Assembly (NCBI GenBank): GCA_031271665.1
Contig: JAISVI010000133.1
Coordinates: forward strand, 1 to 32,737
Origin: Oscillospiraceae bacterium
GTDB taxonomy: Bacteria; Bacillota; Clostridia; Oscillospirales; UBA929
Length of the DNA stretch: 32,737 bases
Direction: 5' to 3'
The position numbers and the translations under genes are program-made. This document shows positions 20,244 through 27,418 of the stretch, piece by piece. Positions within the stretch are counted from its first letter, which is position 1. Each line of letters opens with the position of its first letter. A model generated the notes under the pieces. It was not told the DNA's origin. It saw only the letters and a list, made by a program, of their open reading frames with translations, and made no database searches.

Positions 20244-20275
20244 GCCGGGCGGGGAGAATCCCCCGCCCGCTTTTT
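20244..20275. terminator. Intrinsic terminator between cheW and the convergent aldolase gene
   Basis: CGGGCGGGG-AGAATC-CCCCGCCCG stem followed by CTTTTT. Confidence 0.88.
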
Positions 20276-20277
20276 GG

Positions 20278-20934
20278 CTACTTTCTTCGGAATGCTTCAA
20301 GAACGGCGGACTCTACCCCGGCGGCGTTCGGGTTTATTGTTTTCGTGACAAACGCCATGTTGGCCACGGCCTCTAAAAACACGGCGTTTTGAACGGCGTC
20401 CGCGCAGTTTGCGCCCCATATGGCCGCGCCGTGTCCGTGTATAAGCGCCGCGGGCACCCTAAGCGGGTCGCCGACGGTTTCGATAACGCGCTCTCCGCAT
20501 TTAAAGTTGAAATCGCCGTCCCCGATGTCCCCGGCGGTAAGCGGGCGCGTGACGGGTACCGGCGCGCCGAAGCAGCGCGCGTGTACGCTTCCAAGCGCGC
20601 CTATCTCCTGACCCGCCTGGGCGAACGCCGTGGCGTACAGGGACTGGGTATGTACTATGGCGCCGACCTGCATGGCCCACGAGCAGTAAAGCGCGCGGTG
20701 AAGCCCTTCGTCCGACGCCGGTTCAAGCCGCCCCTCGACCTTCTGCCCCTCCATGCTCATAACGACCATCAGTTCCGGCTGAAGCTCGTCAAAGGGGACG
20801 CCTTGGGGTTTGATGACGAAAACGCCCATAGACATATCGAACGCGCTTACCGAACCCCAGTCGAATTTCACCAGCCCTTGCTGAACAAGCTCTTTGTTGG
20901 CCTTGCAAACGGCCCGTTTCACGTCGTTAAGCAT
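20278..20934 (-). CDS. Class II aldolase/adducin family protein, AraD-like (L-ribulose-5-phosphate 4-epimerase homologue)
   Basis: GSVSAFDMSMGVFVIKPQGVPFDEL, ASDEGLHRALYCSWAMQVGAIVHTQSLYATAFAQAGQEIGALGSVHA, GHGAAIWG. Confidence 0.88.
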   Translation of the reverse strand: MLNDVKRAVCKANKELVQQGLVKFDWGSVSAFDMSMGVFVIKPQGVPFDELQPELMVVMSMEGQKVEGRLEPASDEGLHRALYCSWAMQVGAIVHTQSLYATAFAQAGQEIGALGSVHARCFGAPVPVTRPLTAGDIGDGDFNFKCGERVIETVGDPLRVPAALIHGHGAAIWGANCADAVQNAVFLEAVANMAFVTKTINPNAAGVESAVLEAFRRK

Positions 20935-21018
20935 CCCGTATGCCTCCTAAAATATAATCAGCCGTTACATTATAACACGTCCGATACCGTGTTGGCAATT
21001 AAGAAAGAAAAAAACCTT

Positions 21019-21047
21019 TTGACATATTCCGAAAGTTAATGTATTCT
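21019..21047 (+). promoter_or_regulatory. Sigma-A-like promoter for the zinc-ribbon membrane protein
   Basis: TTGACA (21019-21024), 17-bp spacer, TATTCT (21042-21047). Confidence 0.65.
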
Positions 21048-21079
21048 ATAATTATATAAAAAGGGAAAGGAAGTTTTTT

Positions 21080-21970
21080 ATGCCTTTTTGCGGAAAATGC
21101 GGCACAGAACTTGACGCGACGGGAAAGTGTCCCGCCTGCAGTCCGGAAACCCAAACGACTCAACCCCAGACGCCTTATCAGGCGCCTCCGACAGCGCCAC
21201 AAGCGGCTCAAGCGCCCCAGCAAGCGGCGCCAACCTACGGAAACGCGCCCGGCGCACAGCCCGCGCCTCCGCCGGCACAGCCCGCGCCCCCGCCGGCACA
21301 GCCTTCCGTTTTGGGCGGGGAGCTGAAGACGTACTTAAAGGCGCTGTTTTCAAAATCGCCGCTTGACTCGCTTGACGTGGTGTCAAACGCAAAAAGCGCG
21401 CTGTGGGCGCTTCTTCTGGGCGGCGCGTTTGTGCTTTACGCGTTCTCGACTTTCCTTTACAGGCTGTTTGGATACATTGGCAACTCCAGCACGATGTTTG
21501 GCGGACAATTCGGCAGTGCATTTGACGACTTATACGGCTTACTTGGCGGCGGAGGAGGCAGACCGCCCTTTTTCGAGAGCGTCCGTCCCGTTGGCATATT
21601 CCTGGAAACGCTGTTTTACGTCGCGCTGTTCGCCTGTGTGGCGATCATCCTGCACCTGATTTTAAAAAGAGGCGGCGGAATGCTGTCCGCGCTTAAAATC
21701 GCGGCGGGTTCATCGGCGTTTTTAATGATGTATTCTGCGGTAAGGATTGCGCTTTTCTTCACGGCTTTTATTTCCGGAAGCTTTTTTGGCAATTTCTTCG
21801 CCGTGCTTTTCACCGTTGCCATGATTGGCTGCTTCCTGTTTATGTTCAAGGCTTTTGAAAGGTCGGACAATAATCCCGGCAAGCTTATATATCCCTTTAT
21901 TCTTACGGTGTTCGGCTCGCAGTTTGTTTACGAGCTCCTCCAATTGGCGTTTAACGAGATTCCGGCTTAA
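21080..21970 (+). CDS. Zinc-ribbon domain membrane protein with Pro/Gln/Ala-rich linker
   Basis: MPFCGKCGTELDATGKCPAC zinc ribbon, PQAP-rich linker with PAPPPAQ repeats, then several hydrophobic segments; RBS AAAGGAAG. Confidence 0.82.
   Translation: MPFCGKCGTELDATGKCPACSPETQTTQPQTPYQAPPTAPQAAQAPQQAAPTYGNAPGAQPAPPPAQPAPPPAQPSVLGGELKTYLKALFSKSPLDSLDVVSNAKSALWALLLGGAFVLYAFSTFLYRLFGYIGNSSTMFGGQFGSAFDDLYGLLGGGGGRPPFFESVRPVGIFLETLFYVALFACVAIILHLILKRGGGMLSALKIAAGSSAFLMMYSAVRIALFFTAFISGSFFGNFFAVLFTVAMIGCFLFMFKAFERSDNNPGKLIYPFILTVFGSQFVYELLQLAFNEIPA
21257..21298 (+). repeat. Tandem 21-bp repeat x2 inside the linker
   Basis: CAGCCCGCGCCTCCGCCGGCA / CAGCCCGCGCCCCCGCCGGCA (1 mismatch). Confidence 0.9.
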
Positions 21971-22063
21971 TACATAACCGCAAGCGTATATCGCCCCCCT
22001 TTTCGGACAAAATGAGGAAACGGCGCGGCCGTGTCGCTTTTTGAGGAAAAGGGGGGCGCGTTT

Positions 22064-22558
22064 ATGTATTTGTTCGGGATATGCGAAAAAAGCGCCGGGG
22101 CTGCCGCGCTGCTGCGCGGGGCGCGGCTTGACGGCGTAAGCTGGCGCAAGCTTGGCGCGGGCGGGCGGATTGGCGGCATGGACGCGGTTGCGGTGATGCC
22201 GGGTATACCGGAGCCTGCCTGCTTTTCTTCCCCGCTTGTCGTCGCGCCCGCCGACACACAGGCGGCGACCGCCCAGCTTATTACCTACGGCATGGGTGCG
22301 CGCGAAACCCTTACCTATTCAAGCATAAGCCCGGACGGATGCGTACTCTCGCTTCAGCGCGAGATCGTCACGCTTCGCGGCCTTCGCTTAGAGCGGCAGG
22401 ATATACCGCTTGGGTGCGCGCCCGGCGTCTTCGGCGAAGTCCTGCTTGCCTTGGCCGGCGCGCTTCTTGCCGCCGGGATGCCCCCGGCGGCGCTGAACGC
22501 CTATTTCTCCGGCCGCTTTCCGCAAGAAGACGCTTGGCCACAGTCCTCACAGCCGTGA
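22064..22558 (+). CDS. Conserved-looking hypothetical protein
   Basis: ATG after AGGAAAAGGGGGG RBS; coding-like composition; segment ITYGMGARETLTYSSISPDGCVLSLQREIVTLRGLRLERQDIP looks like a structured conserved core. Family not identified with certainty. Confidence 0.65.
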   Translation: MYLFGICEKSAGAAALLRGARLDGVSWRKLGAGGRIGGMDAVAVMPGIPEPACFSSPLVVAPADTQAATAQLITYGMGARETLTYSSISPDGCVLSLQREIVTLRGLRLERQDIPLGCAPGVFGEVLLALAGALLAAGMPPAALNAYFSGRFPQEDAWPQSSQP

Positions 22559-22668
22559 CAGCCGCCCTTTTTGCGTTTGCGCACGATTGAAAACACTGCC
22601 GCCGCCAACGCGCAGACAAGCACAATCCCCACGATTACATCGGCAAGATTTTCCGTAAGCCAGTTCAT
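22501..22668 (-). CDS. Small FeoB-associated-type Cys-rich membrane protein
   Basis: MNWLTENLADVIVGIVLVCALAAAVFSIVRKRKKGGCHGCEDCGQASSCGKRPEK: one TM segment, basic stretch, Cys-rich tail; ATGA overlap with DUF2442 gene stop. Confidence 0.78.
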   Translation of the reverse strand: MNWLTENLADVIVGIVLVCALAAAVFSIVRKRKKGGCHGCEDCGQASSCGKRPEK

Positions 22669-22988
22669 GGGATTTCTGACGGGACACTTTGCAAATAGCA
22701 ACTGTCCGGGCATATGTCAACCCTGTTGTTCCATACAGCGCCGCTGTCCGCATTCGGATCAACATCCCACGCAACGCCCCCGTTTTCATCAACAAAAACC
22801 CTTTTAAACGCCGCTTCAGCCAGAAGAGGTTTGAATACATCCCCCTTCAGATTTTCCTTCATATCGTAAGATCTTGTCTCGCGGTTATCAAACACCAGAG
22901 ACAGTGAAAAATCATCGTTGGCGGTTACGGATACCACCCTTCGCCTTCCGCGCGAAAAATACTCGGAAACGTCATTTGGAATCTGCAT
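22665..22988 (-). CDS. DUF2442 domain-containing protein
   Basis: RRVVSVTANDDFSLSLVFDNRETRSYDMKENLKGDVFKPL...FKRVFVDENGGVAWDVDPNADSGAVWN; ATG at 22988. Confidence 0.87.
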   Translation of the reverse strand: MQIPNDVSEYFSRGRRRVVSVTANDDFSLSLVFDNRETRSYDMKENLKGDVFKPLLAEAAFKRVFVDENGGVAWDVDPNADSGAVWNNRVDICPDSCYLQSVPSEIP

Positions 22989-23001
22989 TTCCCCACTTCC
23001 T

Positions 23002-23262
23002 TTACCTAAGCGGCTCAATCTCGAACAGCTCTTTTTTCTTCTCTGCCAAAACCCAGTTTTCCAACAACTCTTCTTGGTGCAACGCTGCCCACCCAAGCAG
23101 CATTTTCTGCTGCTTAGATGAGATAGCGCCTTCCAAAACTTCGATATCATTTATAGACACCAATACTTCATCACCGCCGTAAGTAGCATGAAAGTGCGGC
23201 GGACGGTGTTCGCTGAAATTCATGTATATTCTTATCCCCCGAAAAAAGCAAATAGTCGGCAT
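23002..23262 (-). CDS. DUF4160 domain-containing protein
   Basis: MPTICFFRGIRIYMNFSEHRPPHFHATYGGDEVLVSI...EGAISSKQQKMLLGWAALHQEELLENW; RBS AAAGGAGG. Confidence 0.92.
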   Translation of the reverse strand: MPTICFFRGIRIYMNFSEHRPPHFHATYGGDEVLVSINDIEVLEGAISSKQQKMLLGWAALHQEELLENWVLAEKKKELFEIEPLR

Positions 23263-23372
23263 AGTGCGCCTCCTTTACATTGAAAGACTATCGGCGCGGA
23301 TTACTTTCTCCTAAACGCCTTGCGCCCGCGCCGCGACGAACGCACCGCCCTTTGCAAGCACTCCACACCCAG

Positions 23373-23402
23373 AGCATACTACCCCGGGGGGCGTATTGTC
23401 AA
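23373..23402 (-). promoter_or_regulatory. Putative sigma-A promoter for the DUF4160-DUF2442-FeoB-associated operon
   Basis: Minus strand TTGACA (23397-23402), 18-bp spacer containing CCCCGGGG, TATGCT (23373-23378). Confidence 0.6.
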
Positions 23403-24148
23403 GAGCCTTCGCCCGTTTTGCGCCACGAGATACAGCCCATTTCCGCGCCGAATATCACAACCACGCTTATGATGTAAAGCCACACCGACAGCGCAAGAAA
23501 CGCGCCGGTGGCGCCGTATCTTTTCGTATAGCTCGCGAAATAGCGTATATAGGTTCCAAAGCCGCAGGTGGCAAGCATCCAAAGCGCGGCGGCGACGGCG
23601 GCGGACACCGCGTTGCGGCGCGGGCGAACACGCTGCTTCTTTGGCGTGAAGCTTAGGTTGTAAAGCGCGAAAAGCAGAAGGAACACCGCGAACCACGACG
23701 CCGCGATTCCAAACCAGCGCCCCAGAACCATAAGCGACAGCGAAAGCGCGAGTACCGCTATAAAGCCAAGCATAAATGCGACGGCGGCGATACGCGCCCA
23801 CGCCGAGGTAAGCCGCCTTCCCGTCTGTGCCGTGTGAACGGCGCGCATAAGCGCCCAGACCGCGGCGGAAGCCGCCCAGACCGAACCCATTATCAGAACT
23901 GGGCCGGAGCTTTCCGGGGGGCGTATGCCGCCGATCATGTCAAGCACTTCAACGGGCAGAAGCCCCTCGGCTCTTGGCATACCCAGATGAAAGCGGTTAA
24001 AGACAAGCGCGCCCAGAAGGCCAAGCGGGAAACAAGCCATCATAAGATAGTACGTTGTCTGCGCCGCGCGCCCGAACATATCCTCTTCCCCGGCAAGCTT
24101 ATTGTATATCTTTATTACGCGCTTTGCGAAGCGCACGATTTTCTTCAT
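23399..24148 (-). CDS. YihY/BrkB family membrane protein
   Basis: AAQTTYYLMMACFPLGLLGALVF, SLMVLGRWFGIAASWFAVFLLLFALYNLSF, YTKRYGATGAFLALSVWLYIISVVVIFGAEMG. Confidence 0.9.
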   Translation of the reverse strand: MKKIVRFAKRVIKIYNKLAGEEDMFGRAAQTTYYLMMACFPLGLLGALVFNRFHLGMPRAEGLLPVEVLDMIGGIRPPESSGPVLIMGSVWAASAAVWALMRAVHTAQTGRRLTSAWARIAAVAFMLGFIAVLALSLSLMVLGRWFGIAASWFAVFLLLFALYNLSFTPKKQRVRPRRNAVSAAVAAALWMLATCGFGTYIRYFASYTKRYGATGAFLALSVWLYIISVVVIFGAEMGCISWRKTGEGS

Positions 24149-24162
24149 AAGGGGGACATCCT

Positions 24163-25080
24163 TTGGATTATATAAAAGTCACCGTCCCGGCCTTGCCGGA
24201 GACGCTTGACGAGGTTGGGGCGGCGCTGTGCGCGCTGGGTCTGGACTCTTTCCAGACAGAGGACGAGCGCGACGTGCTTGCGCAAAGCCCGCACTGGGAA
24301 ATGACGGACGAGGCGCTTCTCGCCCACTATAAGGGCGCGTGCCGCGTTATCGTCTATCTGCCGCGGGAAGACGCGAAAGCGCTTGCGGCGCTTCGCGCCC
24401 TTTTCCCGGACGCGGCAACCGAAACGGTGCGTGAGGAGGACTGGGCGGAGAACTGGAAGCAGTTCTATACGCCCATAGAAATCGGCCGCCTTGTAATCCA
24501 CCCGGAATGGCTTCCCCTTGGGGACTACGCGGGCCGCGCGGTGTACCTCTCCAACCCCGGCGTAAGCTTCGGCACCGGGATTCACGCCTCAACGCGCCTG
24601 TGCCTTGAAATTCTGGCGGCGGCGGACGTATCCGGCGCGCGCGTGCTTGACGTGGGCTGCGGAAGCGGGATATTGGGGCTGTGCGCACTGCTTTTGGGCG
24701 CGCGTGAGGTTTCGGCGGTTGACATTGACCCGCTTGCCGCCGGCATCGCGCTTAAAACGGCGCGGCTGAACGGGCTGTCGGATCGCGTCAGGACGTTCAC
24801 GGGCGACTTCGCGAATGACGCGCGCCTGCGCGGGGATGTCGGCGCGGGCTTTGACCTTATATTCTCCAATATCGTGGCGGATATTATTTTGGCGCTTATG
24901 CCGCATATCCCGCCCCTTCTGAATCCGGGCGGGATATGGATAGTTTCCGGTATTATAGACACCCGCGCGCCGGAAGTCGCCCGCGCCGCCAGTGACGCCG
25001 GGCTTGCCGCCGAGCGGCGCGAAAAGGACGGCTGGGTCGCGTTTAAATTTAAAAAGGGGAAAGCAACGCCCGCAATCTAA
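24163..25080 (+). CDS. prmA: Ribosomal protein L11 methyltransferase
   Basis: FGTGIHASTRLCLEIL, VLDVGCGSGILGLCALLLGA, DIDPLA, FSNIVADIILALMPHIPPLLNPGGIWIVSGI; TTG start after AAGGGGG. Confidence 0.94.
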   Translation: MDYIKVTVPALPETLDEVGAALCALGLDSFQTEDERDVLAQSPHWEMTDEALLAHYKGACRVIVYLPREDAKALAALRALFPDAATETVREEDWAENWKQFYTPIEIGRLVIHPEWLPLGDYAGRAVYLSNPGVSFGTGIHASTRLCLEILAAADVSGARVLDVGCGSGILGLCALLLGAREVSAVDIDPLAAGIALKTARLNGLSDRVRTFTGDFANDARLRGDVGAGFDLIFSNIVADIILALMPHIPPLLNPGGIWIVSGIIDTRAPEVARAASDAGLAAERREKDGWVAFKFKKGKATPAI

Positions 25081-25250
25081 GAACCTGTATTCATAGATAA
25101 GCGACTCCGATACGGCGAGGGATTCTTTCGTCGGGCGAGGCAAATTTTCGCGGGCATAATTTGTTTATGGCAAGAAAATTTAACGAAGCGCGGCGGAATA
25201 ATGCCCGCCGTAGCGGTGGCGCGTTCCGTGAATACAGGTTCTTAGATTGC
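25072..25250. mobile_element. 179-bp MITE-like element with perfect 22-bp terminal inverted repeats
   Basis: GCAATCTAAGAACCTGTATTCA (25072-25093) / TGAATACAGGTTCTTAGATTGC (25229-25250). No coding content; internal GCGGGCATAAT...ATAATGCCCGC and AAATTTTC...GAAAATTT complementarity. Confidence 0.8.
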
Positions 25251-25256
25251 AAAATA

Positions 25257-25331
25257 AGAACCTGTTCCCAAAGGCGCAAGCGCCAACGCGGCGGCAAAAC
25301 CCCATCCGCGAACAGACGGCAAACAGGCTCT
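25257..25331. repeat. 75-bp element with 10-bp near-perfect terminal inverted repeats
   Basis: AGAACCTGTT (25257-25266) / AACAGGCTCT (25322-25331), 1 mismatch; ends resemble those at 18403-18484 and 25072-25250. Confidence 0.75.
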
Positions 25332-26502
25332 AAAGCTCCGCCATGTATGCCTGTGTAAGGCCGGTGCGGTCCGAGGCGAATATCACCTTGCGGTCGGTCC
25401 AGCCGAAGGTGGGGTGGCAGTGGGTGTACGAATAGCTCCACGACGTTCCGTGCCGCGCCAGAACCATGCGTTTGGGCGTGTCGCCGGAGATATCCAGAAG
25501 GACGATGTCGTCAAGCTCGTCGCCCACAAGAAGTTTTTCGTCGGTGGTCGCGTGGTAGTGGTTGCAGTAGAAGGGCATGTCAATAAGCCTTAGTATATTG
25601 CCCGCTTCGTCGGCAAAGCCGACAAGCGGCTTTTTTTCGCCCCCGTGCGCCGCGGTGACTATGGCCTGCGCGCGCGAGGAGGTTATGGTGCCGTCATGCC
25701 CCGCGCCGCGGTTATCAAAGAAGATGCGCCCGCCGCGCGTCCAGAACTCATGCCCCACGCAGTCCTGCGCGTCCTGGCGGTAACAGGGGATGATGCCGCC
25801 CGTATTTACGTTAAGAAGCCATATGCGCTGGGACACAAGATGCCACGGCCCCTCGTGGCAGTACATGGCGATTTCGGGGTTTGTCGGCGAGAACTGGAAA
25901 TGCCCGCCGTGGCAGGACTCTATGCGCACGGTGCGGGAATTAAGCGTCGCGAGGTCTATAACGTCGATGCGGCATGTTTTTATGCGGTAGAACCGCGCCA
26001 TAAACGTGCCGTAGTTGGGCTGGTTCTCCGCAATCGGGACGGGCGGTCGTTCGTTCATAAGTATGCCCACAAGCGTGCGGTCGCTGTTCATTGAAACCCG
26101 CCCGCCGGAAAACCCCTCGGGTATGGTGTAGATAATCTTCCGATTGCCCGTCTTTGTATCGTGCAGAAAAAGCTCGCGGTCTATGACGTAAAGCAGGAAG
26201 CGCCCGTCCCTTGTCTTGGTCGCGCTTTTAAGGGTATGCGGCGGCGTGACCCCGGTCAGGCGGTCGATCTCGCCCGAGCGCAGATCCATATGGAATATGT
26301 TGACGGCGGGGTGAGTATCCCTGCTTGAAAGGAAGTAAATCTCCTCGTCGCCGTCAATAAAAGAGTTCTCGGTGAAATAGAAGTGATAGTTAAGGGTGTC
26401 CTCGCCGGTAAGCCGCCAAAGCTTATAATCCGACTGTCCGTCAGAAATAAGCGTTTTTTCGGAAGGATACTGTCTTTGAAGCGCGCCGATATCACCGATC
26501 AT
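25330..26502 (-). CDS. Oligogalacturonate lyase family protein (PL22-like)
   Basis: FTENSFIDGDEEIYFLSSRD, CHEGPWHLVSQRIWLLN, VGHEFWTRGGRIFFDNRG, CNHYHATTDEKLLVGDE, YTHCHPTFGWTDRKVIFASDRTG. Confidence 0.88.
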   Translation of the reverse strand: MIGDIGALQRQYPSEKTLISDGQSDYKLWRLTGEDTLNYHFYFTENSFIDGDEEIYFLSSRDTHPAVNIFHMDLRSGEIDRLTGVTPPHTLKSATKTRDGRFLLYVIDRELFLHDTKTGNRKIIYTIPEGFSGGRVSMNSDRTLVGILMNERPPVPIAENQPNYGTFMARFYRIKTCRIDVIDLATLNSRTVRIESCHGGHFQFSPTNPEIAMYCHEGPWHLVSQRIWLLNVNTGGIIPCYRQDAQDCVGHEFWTRGGRIFFDNRGAGHDGTITSSRAQAIVTAAHGGEKKPLVGFADEAGNILRLIDMPFYCNHYHATTDEKLLVGDELDDIVLLDISGDTPKRMVLARHGTSWSYSYTHCHPTFGWTDRKVIFASDRTGLTQAYMAEL

Positions 26503-26846
26503 TGCGCCCCGCCTTTCAGCGCTTGCGCGAAGTCCTCGCGGTGCGGCGTGAATATGTCAAGGCAGACGCTTGCGTCCTCAAGCGCGGTAAGGCCGTGCGG
26601 TTGGTTTGCCTGCGCGTAGAAGCAGTCCCCCGCGCGAAGCACGGCCTTTTCGCCGTCCACAACGGCCTCGAAGCTGCCGCTGAGTACATAGCCGCACTGG
26701 CGGTGCGGGTGGGTATGCACTTCGCCCGTCATTCCCTTATTCCAAGTAAGCTCGACCGCCATAAGGTCGTCTGTCCAGCCCTTAACGCGCCGCCTGACGC
26801 CGTTTTCAAGGATTTCCTCTTTGCAGTCACGCGCATATACAAACAC
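26499..26846 (-). CDS. Cupin-domain protein, KdgF-like
   Basis: ENGVRRRVKGWTDDLMAVELTWNKGMTGEVHTHPHRQCGYVLSGSFEAVVDGEKAVLRAGDCFYAQANQPHGLTAL; GTG start at 26846 after GAAGGGGG; ATGA overlap with lyase gene. Confidence 0.87.
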   Translation of the reverse strand: MFVYARDCKEEILENGVRRRVKGWTDDLMAVELTWNKGMTGEVHTHPHRQCGYVLSGSFEAVVDGEKAVLRAGDCFYAQANQPHGLTALEDASVCLDIFTPHREDFAQALKGGAQ

Positions 26847-26956
26847 GCCAAAACCCCCTTCTGTCTGCCGCCTGTCCCGCTTCGCGGAGACGAACAGGTG
26901 AATTATACACCAGACGGAAGGGGGTGGCAAGTATTTAAGAAAAATTTCCCGCGATT

Positions 26957-27103
26957 GTAGGGGGCGAGCGTCCTCAGCCGCCCGTGCGTACGGGATTTTC
27001 CGGGGCGGCGGGAACGACGTCCCGTTTTGTCAACTGCCGCGGCGCAAAAACGGCGGGGGACGCGTAACGTCTCCCGCCGCTTTTTTCGCAATCTCAGACG
27101 CCG
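26957..27103. repeat. Composite intergenic repeat block including copy B of the GCGGGGGACGCGTAACGTCTCCC repeat; 27050-27087 looks like a bidirectional terminator
   Basis: 27053-27075 identical to 5633-5655; GGCGGG(G)GACG-CGTAA-CGTC(T)CCCGCC stem flanked by AAAAACG and CGCTTTTTT; 26957-26986 TGTAGGGGGCGAGCGTCCTCAGCCGCCCGT. Confidence 0.8.
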
Positions 27104-27306
27104 TCTTCCACGCGGCGGGTTTCGCGGTCTCTGAAGAGAAGCGAAATGCACCACACGCCGGCCAGACCGATAATTGTGTAAACAATCCGGCTGAAAACCG
27201 CGCCCTGCCCGTTAAATATCCAGGCAATGACGTCAAAGCGGAAAATGCCGACAATCGCCCAACAAATCGAGCCAAGGATTACGAGCACCAATGCGACTCT
27301 GTCCAT
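27094..27306 (-). CDS. DUF378 family small membrane protein
   Basis: MDRVALVLVILGSICWAIVGIFRFDVIAWIFNGQGAVFSRIVYTIIGLAGVWCISLLF; RBS GGAGGT. Confidence 0.9.
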   Translation of the reverse strand: MDRVALVLVILGSICWAIVGIFRFDVIAWIFNGQGAVFSRIVYTIIGLAGVWCISLLFRDRETRRVEDGV

Positions 27307-27418
27307 GATGACCTCCAAATTTTAAGCGGACTGCGTCGCAGAAGCGGTTGCCCCTGCAAGCACATGTTAGTATGCGCAATGCGACGGGGACTATACAGAG
27401 GGCGGAAACGCGGGGAAA

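Noticed and set aside
22665-23262. DUF4160-DUF2442 as a definite toxin-antitoxin system
   Set aside because: Co-occurrence alone is not functional evidence; kept only as an uncharacterised gene pair.
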